The notes beneath the pieces were generated by a model. It had not been told where the DNA came from and did not search any database. It saw only the letters and a program-made list of their open reading frames with translations. The position numbers were made by a program, and so were the translations under genes. Shown here piece by piece: positions 42,803 through 52,653 of a DNA stretch of 64,000 bases (position 1 is the first letter of the stretch; each line of letters begins with the position of its first letter). Source of the DNA: JACVRX01 sp963819885 (GTDB lineage Bacteria > Actinomycetota > Actinomycetes > Jiangellales > Jiangellaceae); NCBI GenBank assembly GCA_963819885.1, contig CAWFXV010000003.1:1-64000 (forward strand), in the 5' to 3' direction.

Positions 42803-43231
42803 ATGTCGCCCACCCAGCGGGTTGCCGCCGTCATCACCATCCAGCTCGAGGCCGGGCAGGCCAACATGGCCAAGGTGGGCCAGGCCCTCGGCCCGCACGG
42901 GATCAACCTGGTCGAGGTCGTCCGCAGCTATGACGCAGCCACCGCGAACCAGCGCGGGGAGATCGTCCCAGCGGTCGTCACCATTGACGAGGACCGGTCG
43001 TTCTCCCTCGTCACCAAGACCCCACCAACCTCTGCGTTGCTCCGCCAGGCAGCCGGACTCACCAAAGGCGCCCCACGCCCCAACGGTGTCCCGGTCGCCA
43101 CGTTGACCCGAGCCCAGGTCCGTGAGGTTGCCCGGCGCAAGCTGCCCGATCTGAACACCGATGACCTGGATGCGGCTGAGAAGACCGTCGCCGGCACGGC
43201 TCGTTCCATGGGAATCGCGATCGCCGGCTGA
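42803..43231 (+). CDS. Variant ribosomal protein L11 paralogue
   Basis: A 142-residue protein collinear with ribosomal protein L11 (uL11). AAVITIQLEAGQAN, YDAATANQRGEIVP, DEDRSFSLVTKTPP, TRAQVREVARRKLPDLN and AGTARSMGI all match; KTPP and AGTARSMG belong to the rRNA-binding C-terminal domain. The N-terminal helix differs sharply. Where L11 has NPxPPVGPALGQHG, this has NMAKVGQALGPHG (residues 21-33), one residue shorter and lacking all four prolines. It also has EVVRSYD instead of EFCKAYN. Those prolines contact thiopeptides and are sites of known resistance mutations. Housekeeping rplK normally lies with nusG and rplA, so this is an extra copy. It is probably induced by the divergent TipA-like regulator. 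Confidence 0.88.
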   Translation: MSPTQRVAAVITIQLEAGQANMAKVGQALGPHGINLVEVVRSYDAATANQRGEIVPAVVTIDEDRSFSLVTKTPPTSALLRQAAGLTKGAPRPNGVPVATLTRAQVREVARRKLPDLNTDDLDAAEKTVAGTARSMGIAIAG

Positions 43232-43492
43232 GCGCGACGTCGACTTCGTTGGGGAATCGCGGCCGTGAGTCAGGGCCGCCTGCGGAGCGGCGATACCTCG
43301 GATCGGTCCTGGTTTGGATGGTTTGTGGAACCGCTCGCCGTGCCAATTCAAACACCCGTGCCCTAGATGCGGGTCAAGTCAGGCATATTGACACGCAGTG
43401 ATCACCGCGGTACGAAGCATCGGGGCGACGTCGACCTAGCCGGGGCCGGCGAGTCGCACCGAACAATCGGCAGGCGCGAGGGGTGGGTGTCG
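43232..43492. other. Intergenic before the M14 peptidase
   Basis: No gene recognised. The segment holds the promoter region of the secreted peptidase and a single CGTGCCAAT box at 43339-43347, like the boxes at 2470-2561. Confidence 0.35.
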
Positions 43493-46089
43493 ATGACACG
43501 CAGGTTCGTGGCAATGCTGGCCGTTCTTCTTGCCCTCCCGATCTCGATGGTGGCGGTTTCGCCCGCCCAGGCGGATGTGGTGCCGCCGTGGTGCGGCGAT
43601 CCGGTTCCCGACGCGGCGGAGAACCTCCCCGACGGCACTGACCCCAGCGATCCGCCCGGCAGCTTCCCCCACATCCCGTACTACGCCATCCGCTGCACCC
43701 TCGAGGACATCGTGGCGTCGAGCCAGGGACGGATGAGCCTGGAGGTCATGGGTCAGTCGGCGCTGGGCCGTGACCTCTTCCTCGTCACCGTCAACGCGCT
43801 GGACACCGTGCAGCAGCGGAAGGACTTCCAGGCCTGGCAGCAGGTGCGGAAGGTCGCGCTGACCGACCCGGTTCGCGGCCAGGAACTGCTCCAGTCCTAC
43901 GGGGACAACGTGAAGGTCCCGCTCTACATCCAGGGCGCCATCCACGGCAACGAGTACGAAGGGGTCGAGGCGATCTTCGAGACGCTGGAGAGACTTGCCA
44001 CGACGCCGTACGGGGCGGACCCCGAGGTCGACGCCGTCCTGGACCACACGGTCCTGCTGTTCAACGTGATCCAGAACCCGGACGGCAGGGTCGCCGGTAC
44101 CCGCGCCAACGGCAACGGCTTCGACCTCAACCGCGACTTCATGACGCAGTCGCAGACCGAGACCCGCGCCTCGGTGGCGGTAATGCAGAAATGGCTGCCG
44201 CCGGAGGTCCTCGACCTGCACGGCTACGTCACGCCCACGCTCATCGAGGCGACGACGAAGCCGCACAACCCGAGCATCGACTACGACCTGTGGCTCAAGT
44301 GGAACCAGCCGCGCATCGACGCGAACGAGGCCGCCCTGGCGGCGCTCAACTTCGACGTCACCCGGCCGATCAACGACTGGTGCTCCGACGGGAGCCAGCC
44401 CCCGCCAGGCGGGATCTGCCCGGACGGTCAGCCGCCGGGCCCAGCCGTCGCCGAGGGCTGGGACGACTGGGGCCCGTTCTACACGCCGATGTACGCCCAG
44501 CACGTAGGGCTGAACGGGTCGACGGTGGAGATGTGCACGCGAGACACCGACTGCGCCGTCCCCGGTACGACGCCGGCCGCCCTGGGCCGGCTGGGGTCGC
44601 GGATCATCCAGGAGACCGTGGTGTGGTCGAGCCTGCTCTTCGATCTCGAGAACCGGAACGAGCTCCTCTTCGACGAGGTCGAGCGCTACCGCCGCGGCGT
44701 CGCGAACGAGCCGCGGCCGCCGTGCTGTGAGCCTCCGTTCGACGTCGACAACAACTGGATGGCGGAGTTCCCCACCGCCTACATCGTGCCGATGGGTAGC
44801 GGACAGCGCAGCGAGCCCGAGGCGAACCGGCTGGTCGACTGGCTGCTCGCCAACGGCATCCTGGTCGACCAGCTCAAGCAGGCCTACACCTTCGACGGCG
44901 TGACCTACCCGGCCGGCTCGTACGTCGTCCTCATGAACCAGGCCCACCGTGGGCTCGCCGACACGGCCCTCGGCATCGGCGCCGACATCTCCGAGGACAT
45001 CAGCATCCTCTACGCACCGCCGGCGGCGTGGAGCCACGGCTACCTCTGGGGTGCCGACGTGGTCCGGGTTCCGGCATGGGCACGACGTTCGCGCCGCAGA
45101 CCAACCGGATCCTCAAGGCGAGCCACCTGCTCGGTGGCGTGGAGCCAGGCCCAGCTACCGGCTACGCCCTGAAGATCGACTCGCCGACGGCGGTGCGCAC
45201 ACTCAACGCGCTCATGGACGAGGGGCTCACGCTCGAGCTGGCGCTGGCGCCGTTCACCTCCGCCGGCGGCGGCACGCTGCCGACCGGGAGCGCGATCTTC
45301 GCCGCCGACGCGGCGACCAAGGTCGGCTCGCCTCGATCGGCCGCGCGAACGACGTGTGGTTCCACCGCGTTGGTACGTCGGCACCGCCGACCGAGCCGAT
45401 CGACCGCATGCCGCGCGATCATGGTGCTGACCGGTGCCCTCAACCAGGACGTGTGGTCGCTGCAGAACCTGGGCTTCACGCCGGAGTTCAAGTCGACGGC
45501 CCAGCTGAACTCCGCACCCCAGGACCCGCTGCCGGACTTCGACGTCATCTGGAACACCGGCGGCTTGGCCGACTGCGGCACAACCTCGCCACGGCGCGGG
45601 CACGCCTGACGTCCTTCTTCGCAGCCGGCGGCGGCTACATCGGTGCTGGAGCGAACGGTGCCAACTTCCTAACCGGCGGCGGCCTCGTGACCGGCCTGAC
45701 GGCCGCCGCTGTGCCCAGCCGGCACCGGACGTCAGCGGCATCGTCTACTGGGACAACGTCGGCGGCGCGGCAAGCCCGATCACCGGCGCGAGTCCCGGCC
45801 CGGGACACGGCGATCATGGACCCGCCCACCTGGTTCACCGCGGTTCCCGGCGACGATGAGCGTCGACGGGCGGTTCCCGACGGCGATCTCGCCGACGTCC
45901 TCGGATCGGGCTTGTGGCCGGATGGACGCCCAGTCCGCCTCGGCGCCCGGCTCGGCTGTCATCGCGCACGGGACGACGACCGCTGGAACGGCGCGGGCAA
46001 CGGTCTTCGCGATGAACCCGCTGTATCGAGCCGACCCCGAGCGGGAGTGGTCGATGGCCGGCCTGGCAGCCTACTGGGCCGACCAGTGA
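43493..46089 (+). CDS. Secreted M14-family zinc carboxypeptidase, 3' part frameshifted
   Basis: A secreted metallopeptidase. ATG 43493 begins a signal peptide (MTRRFVAMLAVLLALPISM, cleavage after AQA near residue 27). The zinc site is IQGAIHGNEYEGVEAIFE (HxxE), with the third ligand in PPEVLDLHGYVTP. LLFNVIQNPDGRVAGTRANG and FDLNRDF are further M14 landmarks. The first 520 codons are intact. After about 45070 the frame changes repeatedly: TNRILKASHLLGGVEPGPAT, then VWFHRVGTSAPPTEP, then VLTGALNQDVWSLQNLGF, ARLTSFFAAGGGYIGAGANG, and a final frame ending ADPEREWSMAGLAAYWADQ. The intended length is about 865 residues. The C-terminal part looks like an immunity-type GATase-like domain seen in related peptidases, but this is uncertain. 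Confidence 0.8.
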
Positions 46090-46211
46090 AATCCTCACCC
46101 GGTTTCCTCCCAAAGGAACCCAGCGGCTAGGGCGCCGTGCGCGGGTTTCCGCGGCGCCAGCCCGCGCGAGGGGACGCAGGAAATAGCGCGCTCGCCGCCG
46201 CTGACCTGCAA

Positions 46212-46277
46212 CCTCGCGGCCGAGATGTTCGCCAACCCGCGGAAGTCGCGGCCTAAACGAACATCTCATCCGCGAGG
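46212..46277. terminator. Long hairpin between convergent genes
   Basis: Twenty-nucleotide arms at 46212-46231 and 46258-46277 pair at 18 positions (CCTCGCGGCCGAGATGTTCG against CGAACATCTCATCCGCGAGG). The right arm covers the last codons and stop of the minus-strand acyltransferase-type gene, and the M14 peptidase ends upstream on the plus strand. It is likely a bidirectional terminator. Confidence 0.65.
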
Positions 46278-47522
46278 TTCGCGATCGGAGCCCGCCACGG
46301 CCTGTGACGGCGGCCGATCACCCAAAACCGTTGCCGATGCTGTGCCAGCGGCCTGCGCAGCCAGTGCCTCGAGCGGGCCGCGTCCGACGAACGTCCGCCA
46401 CGGAACAGCGATCGCGAGGGCGACGAGCACATGCCAGAGCAGCGCGTTCGGGATGGTGTCCGGCATCACGGTCGAGATCAGCACGACATGCAGTGAGTAG
46501 AGCGTGAAAGTCATGCTGCCGATAGCCGCGAGCGGCCACAACGCCGTCCGTGCCACGCGCATCAACAGGAGCATCAGCCCCAGGATGAAGCAGGCAGTGC
46601 CGATGGTATGCAACAGGTCGAAAGGGGTGCCGGAATGCGGTGCCGCCACGGCGAGCCACCACCAGTCCGTTGTCGGCGTGGTGCCGTAGAAGCCTGTGGT
46701 CAATGCGATCTCCAGCGGGCGACTGCCGGCGGGATGCTGGCCCGTGCCCACGGCCTCGAGCGCCGAAAGTCCGTCGCCGACGTTCAGTAGCAACCACGAG
46801 ATCACCCAAGCGGCGACTGCGAGAACCGCGCCGCCCAGCATCACCGCCCAAGCGGTTCGCCGGTCGGCGAGCGCTAGGCGGCCTACGGCGAGCCCGGCCA
46901 GGATGTACGCGCTCCAGGTCAGCACGGGGTAGTAGCCGGTGACGGCGAGCTCGAGGAATAGACCGACCGGGTCGGCAAATGACTCGAGGGTGGGGTTGCC
47001 GTAGGACGGAAGGGGCATCGACGCACGCAGCCACTGGCTGAGGACAGGCGTCAGCACGGCCGCAGCGGCGGCCAGCGGCAGCAATATCCGATACCCCAGA
47101 CCGAGGAACGGAACCGCCACCACGAACAGCAGCGCGTAATAGACGAGAATGATCGCGAGTCCGGACTCGAACGCGCCGAGGAAGAAACCGACCAACGCGA
47201 GAACGGCCGCTCGGGCCAGCGTGGCGGCCATCGCCGCTGCCAGCGCTCGGCCCTGGCGGGGAGTGGGGCCCCCGCTGGCCAGGGCAAGCCCGACTCCGGC
47301 CAGCACGGCGAACAGTGCTGCGGATCGGCCGCTCGCGATCAGGTAGGCCGGGCTGGTGCCGCCATCTGGCCCGATCGCGGGGACGATGTGGACCGACATC
47401 ATCCCGATCAGGGCGATACCCCGGGCCGCGTCGACACCCAGGAGTCGGCGGGCCGAGGTCAGCCGGGTATCGGGTGCGGTGACGTGCTGCGGGGCGGTCA
47501 CCAGATCTGGTCGGCGATCCAT
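46266..47522 (-). CDS. HGSNAT/DUF418-type multi-pass membrane protein
   Basis: A 418-residue protein with about ten membrane helices. The opening RRLLGVDAARGIALIGMMSVHIVPA is the signature of the heparan-alpha-glucosaminide N-acetyltransferase / YeiB-like (DUF418, DUF1624) group, with its arginine-glycine turn and conserved histidine in SVHI. Other helices include ARAAVLALVGFFLGAFESGL and AIGSMTFTLYSLHVVLI. Members are thought to acylate envelope sugars or lipids across the membrane. The start ATG 47522 overlaps the end of a small upstream membrane-protein gene by 25 nt, so the two are probably coupled. Confidence 0.8.
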   Translation of the reverse strand: MDRRPDLVTAPQHVTAPDTRLTSARRLLGVDAARGIALIGMMSVHIVPAIGPDGGTSPAYLIASGRSAALFAVLAGVGLALASGGPTPRQGRALAAAMAATLARAAVLALVGFFLGAFESGLAIILVYYALLFVVAVPFLGLGYRILLPLAAAAAVLTPVLSQWLRASMPLPSYGNPTLESFADPVGLFLELAVTGYYPVLTWSAYILAGLAVGRLALADRRTAWAVMLGGAVLAVAAWVISWLLLNVGDGLSALEAVGTGQHPAGSRPLEIALTTGFYGTTPTTDWWWLAVAAPHSGTPFDLLHTIGTACFILGLMLLLMRVARTALWPLAAIGSMTFTLYSLHVVLISTVMPDTIPNALLWHVLVALAIAVPWRTFVGRGPLEALAAQAAGTASATVLGDRPPSQAVAGSDREPRG

Positions 47523-47641
47523 CGAACCAGCGGGACCACCACGGGCGCCGTGACGACCAGCAGGCCCACCGCCGCGAGCAACGCGACGAGTCGGGTCCTG
47601 ACGTTCGGCCCGCCGGTCTCGTCCCGCATGCCCCGCAGCAT
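47498..47641 (-). CDS. Small single-helix membrane protein
   Basis: A 47-residue frame with a short polar start (MLRGMRDETGGPNVRTR) and one membrane helix LVALLAAVGLLVVTAPVVVPLV, ending RWIADQIW. It overlaps the acyltransferase-type gene by 25 nt. The overlap and the clean single helix suggest a real small protein co-expressed with that gene. ATG 47629 is an alternative start. No family recognised. Confidence 0.45.
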   Translation of the reverse strand: MLRGMRDETGGPNVRTRLVALLAAVGLLVVTAPVVVPLVRWIADQIW

Positions 47642-47708
47642 GATGAGAGCGTAGATCCGGCCGAGTGGAATGCCGCGCTCAGCCCCGGCGTTGACCGCGT
47701 AGGCACAA

Positions 47709-47729
47709 GTTGAGTCTGTTGGACTCAAG
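47709..47729. promoter_or_regulatory. HAIR operator 1 (HspR) upstream of dnaK
   Basis: GTTGAGT-N7-ACTCAAG fits the HspR-associated inverted repeat (CTTGAGT-N7-ACTCAAG) with one changed base and exact spacing. It lies just upstream of the -35 hexamer. Confidence 0.88.
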
Positions 47730-47735
47730 CCAGGG

Positions 47736-47763
47736 TTGACAGCGGGCGCGCACTGGGAATACT
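47736..47763 (+). promoter_or_regulatory. Housekeeping promoter of the dnaK operon
   Basis: TTGACA at 47736-47741 and AATACT at 47758-47763 form a -35/-10 pair with a 16-nt spacer. The promoter is bracketed by the two HAIR boxes, so HspR bound at both would block RNA polymerase. The leader to the dnaK ATG is about 45 nt, with GGAGG at 47799-47803. Confidence 0.7.
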
Positions 47764-47782
47764 TGAGCGCGAGCCACTCAAT
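47762..47782. promoter_or_regulatory. HAIR operator 2 (HspR) upstream of dnaK
   Basis: CTTGAGC-N7-ACTCAAT matches the HAIR consensus at all but the two terminal symmetric positions and has the exact 7-nt spacer. It overlaps the end of the -10 hexamer and the start of transcription. Confidence 0.88.
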
Positions 47783-47812
47783 AAAAACACCATCTGTCGG
47801 AGGTAGCACACA

Positions 47813-49713
<1,901 letters not shown>

Positions 49714-49717
<4 letters not shown>

Positions 49718-50355
49718 CCGACCGCGACCAGCCCACCGGGTTCGACCGGGAGGCCGACGAAACCGTCGGCCCGGTGGTCCACGATCGCCGTCGAATCGAC
49801 CCGGAGACCGGACAACTGCGAAAGGGCGCGGCCGCGAGCCGGGCTGCCGGTGACACCGAGCCGACCAGCAGCAACCCGCTGGAAGCAGCTCGGGCGGAGG
49901 CAGCCGAGCGGCTCGATGACCTACGGCGGCTGCAGGCCGAGTACGTCAACTATCGGCGCCGGGTCGAGCGGGACCGCGACACCGCACGCGAGAACGCCGT
50001 CGCATCCGTGCTGCTCGACCTGCTGCCGGTGCTCGACGACATCGGCCGGGCTCGCGATCACGGCGACCTGACCGGTGGATTCCGCTCGGTGGCCGATGCG
50101 TTCGAGGCGACGGTGACCAAGCTCGGACTCGAGCGGTACGGCGAGCCGGGTGATCCGTTCAACCCGACGGTGCACGAAGCGCTGATGCACGAGTACTCCG
50201 ACGAGGTCGAAGTCCCGACGTGCACGCAGATCCTGATGCCCGGCTACCGGTACGGCAGCCGCATCCTGCGCCCGGCCAGGGTCGCCGTTGCGGAACCCAC
50301 CGAAGCACTGCCGGTGAACGACGATGCCAGCGTTGTCGACTCCGACGAGGACTGA
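49714..50355 (+). CDS. grpE: Nucleotide exchange factor GrpE
   Basis: A 213-residue DnaK nucleotide exchange factor. An acidic disordered N-terminus leads into the long dimeric coiled coil (AERLDDLRRLQAEYVNYRRRVERDRD). The beta-wing domain follows, with VLDDIGRARDHGDLTGGFRSV, ERYGEPGDPFNPTVHEALMHE and MPGYRYGSRILRPARVAVAE. The GTG start at 49714 overlaps the dnaK stop. All family landmarks are present and the length is usual. Confidence 0.97.
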
Positions 50356-50391
50356 GCACTGGTTGTTGGCTGACGGAGAGGAGGGACGTCG

Positions 50392-51558
50392 ATGAGCACG
50401 AAGGACTGGCTTGAAAAGGACTACTACAAGATCCTCGGCGTCCCCAAGGATGCCGACGCGGCGAGGATCAAGAAGGCGTATCGCAACCTGGCCCGGGATC
50501 TGCACCCGGACCACAACTCGGCCGACAAAGCCGCCGAGACGCGGTTCAAGGAAGTGTCCGAGGCGTATTCGGTGCTGTCCAACGCGGACAAGCGCAAGGA
50601 GTATGACGAGGCGCGGTCACTGTTCGGCAGCGGCTTCCGGGTGCCAACCGGGGCGGGCTCCAGTTCAGGAGGTTCGTTCAACTTCGACCTCGGTGATCTG
50701 TTCGGCGGGCAGACGCCTGGTGGGCAGGGCGGCGGGCTTGGCGACGTGTTCGGCGGCCTGTTCGGGCAGCGATCCCGCACCACTCAGCCGCGCCGCGGAG
50801 CCGACATCGAAAGCGACGTCACGATCGGCTTCACCGAGGCCGTCGACGGCGTCACGGTGCCGCTGCGAATGACCAGTGCCTCGGCATGCACGGCGTGCGC
50901 CGGGACCGGGGCCCGGGCCGGTACGGTGCCCCGCGTCTGCCCCACGTGCGGCGGCACCGGGCACACCAGCAGGGAGGCGGGCGGCCGGTTTTCGCTGTCC
51001 GAGCCCTGCCGCGAGTGCAAGGGCCGCGGGCTGGTCGTCGACGATCCGTGTCCGGTCTGCAACGGCTCGGGCAGGGGCACGACCAGTCGGGTGATGCGCG
51101 TTCGCATCCCTGGTGGTGTCCGCGACGGTCAGCGCATCCGGCTCAAGGGCAAGGGAGCCCCGGGTGAGCGCGGTGGACCGGCTGGCGACCTCTACGTCAG
51201 CGTGCACGTCTCCCCGCATCCGGTATTCGGCCGGCGGGGTGAACATCTCACCGTCACCGTGCCGGTGACCTTCCCCGAGGCAACCCTGGGCGCTGAGGTC
51301 AAGGTACCGACGCTGAACGGTGCGCCGGTGACGCTGAAGATTCCGGCCGGGACACCGAACGGTCGCACGTTTCGGGTTCGCGGGCGGGGGGCCGCGCGCC
51401 CGGATGGCACCCGGGGTGACCTGCTCGCGACGGTCGAGATCATGGTCCCGCAGCGGGTGGACGGTCAGGCCAAGGAGGCTCTGGAGACCTTCCGGGACGC
51501 GACGTCCGGCGACGACATCCGGGCCGAGCTGATGAAGTCGGCGCAGAAGGGCGGCTGA
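50392..51558 (+). CDS. dnaJ: Chaperone DnaJ (Hsp40)
   Basis: A 388-residue type I J-protein that delivers substrates to DnaK and stimulates its ATPase. The J-domain has YYKILGVPKDADAARIKKAY and the HPD tripeptide in DLHPDHNS. A glycine/phenylalanine-rich linker follows (DLFGGQTPGGQGGG). The zinc domain has four CxxCxGxG repeats: CTACAGTG, CPTCGGTG, CRECKGRG and CPVCNGSG. The C-terminal beta domains carry GAPGERGGPAGDLYV and GGAARP-type turns. Only two bases separate it from hspR, and 36 nt with GGAGAGGAGG separate it from grpE, so it is clearly in the operon. Confidence 0.97.
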   Translation: MSTKDWLEKDYYKILGVPKDADAARIKKAYRNLARDLHPDHNSADKAAETRFKEVSEAYSVLSNADKRKEYDEARSLFGSGFRVPTGAGSSSGGSFNFDLGDLFGGQTPGGQGGGLGDVFGGLFGQRSRTTQPRRGADIESDVTIGFTEAVDGVTVPLRMTSASACTACAGTGARAGTVPRVCPTCGGTGHTSREAGGRFSLSEPCRECKGRGLVVDDPCPVCNGSGRGTTSRVMRVRIPGGVRDGQRIRLKGKGAPGERGGPAGDLYVSVHVSPHPVFGRRGEHLTVTVPVTFPEATLGAEVKVPTLNGAPVTLKIPAGTPNGRTFRVRGRGAARPDGTRGDLLATVEIMVPQRVDGQAKEALETFRDATSGDDIRAELMKSAQKGG

Positions 51559-51560
51559 CG

Positions 51561-51962
51561 ATGGACGCCGGCTCCCGCTTCGTCGTCACCGTGACCGGGG
51601 CCGCCCGTCGAGTCCGCGACGACGAGCCGCTCTACGTCATCTCGGTGGCGGCCGAGATGGCCGGCATGCATCCGCAGACGCTGCGACAGTACGACCGGCT
51701 GGGCCTGGTTTCTCCCGGCCGAGCCGGTGGGGGCAGCCGCAGGTACTCCCGACGCGATATCGAGCTGTTGCGCGAGGTTCAGCGCCTGTCCCAAGAAGAG
51801 GGCGTCAACCTCGCTGGCATCAAGCGCATCCTCGAGCTCGAGGCCGAGCTCGACGCTGTCCGGGAGCGGTTGGCAGAGCTCAGCGCCGAGTTCTCCTGGC
51901 TCGCCACCAAGGTTGCTCCGCACACCCTGGCCCGCTGGCAGCCCCCGCGCATGCTCACCTGA
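51561..51962 (+). CDS. hspR: Heat-shock repressor HspR
   Basis: A 133-residue MerR-like repressor. YVISVAAEMAGMHPQTLRQYDRLGLVSPGRAGGGSRRYS is the DNA-binding winged helix characteristic of HspR. ELLREVQRLSQEEGVNLAGIKRILELE follows and a short C-terminal coiled coil completes it. It lacks a drug-binding domain, as usual. In actinomycetes HspR with DnaK as co-repressor binds HAIR boxes; three such boxes are visible in this window, two before dnaK and one before clpB. The gene follows dnaJ after two bases. Confidence 0.95.
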   Translation: MDAGSRFVVTVTGAARRVRDDEPLYVISVAAEMAGMHPQTLRQYDRLGLVSPGRAGGGSRRYSRRDIELLREVQRLSQEEGVNLAGIKRILELEAELDAVRERLAELSAEFSWLATKVAPHTLARWQPPRMLT

Positions 51963-52036
51963 TCTCCGATGGGTTCGGCCACGATAGAGTTCCTGCCCTA
52001 GCCCGCTGGCATCCGTCAGGAGCTTTGGAAGACCAG

Positions 52037-52618
52037 TGACCGACGACTCCTGTCGGTACCGGATTGCCAACCGCGGGCAACACCCACGAGGTGGCTCAAC
52101 AGGTGGCGCCGGATTGCCGGATCGTCTACGTCGACAACGACCCGGTCGTGCTCGCCCATGCCCGGGCATTGCTCACCGGCGCCAATCCGGGCACGACCGA
52201 CTACATCGAAGTCGACGTGCGCGAGCCGGGTGAGATCGTCCGGGCCGCCGCGCGAACGCTGGACTTCAATCGGCCCACAGCGTTGATGCTGCTGGGGATA
52301 CTCGGGCACATCGAGGACCGGGATGAAGCCGTGTCAATCGTGAACCGGCTGGTCGAAGCGCTTTCTCCGGGCAGCTACTTGGTAATCGCCGACGGTGCCG
52401 ACGTCGATGAGGCGGGCAACGAGGCGCAGCGTCGCTACAACGAAGCTGCGCCGGTTCCCTACCACCTGCGCAGGCCTGACAAGATCGCCGCGTTCTTCGG
52501 CGAACTGGATCTGCTGGCGCCCGGCGTCGTACCCGTCTCGCAGTGGCGGCCCGATCCGAACTCTGCTGATGAGCCGGCTGACACCGCAGTATTCGGCGCG
52601 GTGGCGCGCAAGCCCTGA
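52037..52618 (+). pseudogene. SAM-dependent methyltransferase (DUF574 type), N-terminally truncated
   Basis: GTGLPTAGNTHEVAQQVAPD is the SAM-binding motif of the actinobacterial DUF574 / Methyltransf_19 family, followed by RIVYVDNDPVVLAHARALL, LMLLGILGHI and the typical C-terminal PYHLRRPDKIAAFFGELDLL. In intact members about 85 residues precede this motif. Here a TGA lies in frame just upstream (52038-52040), and only a GTG-ACC-GAC-GAC start-like stub precedes it in another frame. An internal deletion most likely removed the N-terminal region. The remaining part is well conserved, so the loss is recent. Confidence 0.75.
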
Positions 52619-52635
52619 CACCGCGTATGCCCTTG

Positions 52636-52653
52636 CCGGAATGGTCATTCCGG
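52636..52653. terminator. Short perfect hairpin between convergent genes
   Basis: CCGGAATG at 52636-52643 and CATTCCGG at 52646-52653 pair perfectly around a two-base loop. The right arm overlaps the stop of the FAD oxidase gene. It is probably a terminator for both convergent genes, though short. Confidence 0.5.

Noticed and set aside
43436..45037. Minus-strand frame of 533 codons opposite the M14 peptidase
   Set aside because: The plus strand has a signal peptide and zinc motifs. The minus frame is Arg/Asp/Gly-rich without motifs.
41271..46089. Thiopeptide biosynthetic cluster around the TipA/L11 pair
   Set aside because: No precursor peptide, YcaO, dehydratase or cycloaddition enzyme is present nearby. 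The neighbours are a RibD-like protein and a peptidase.
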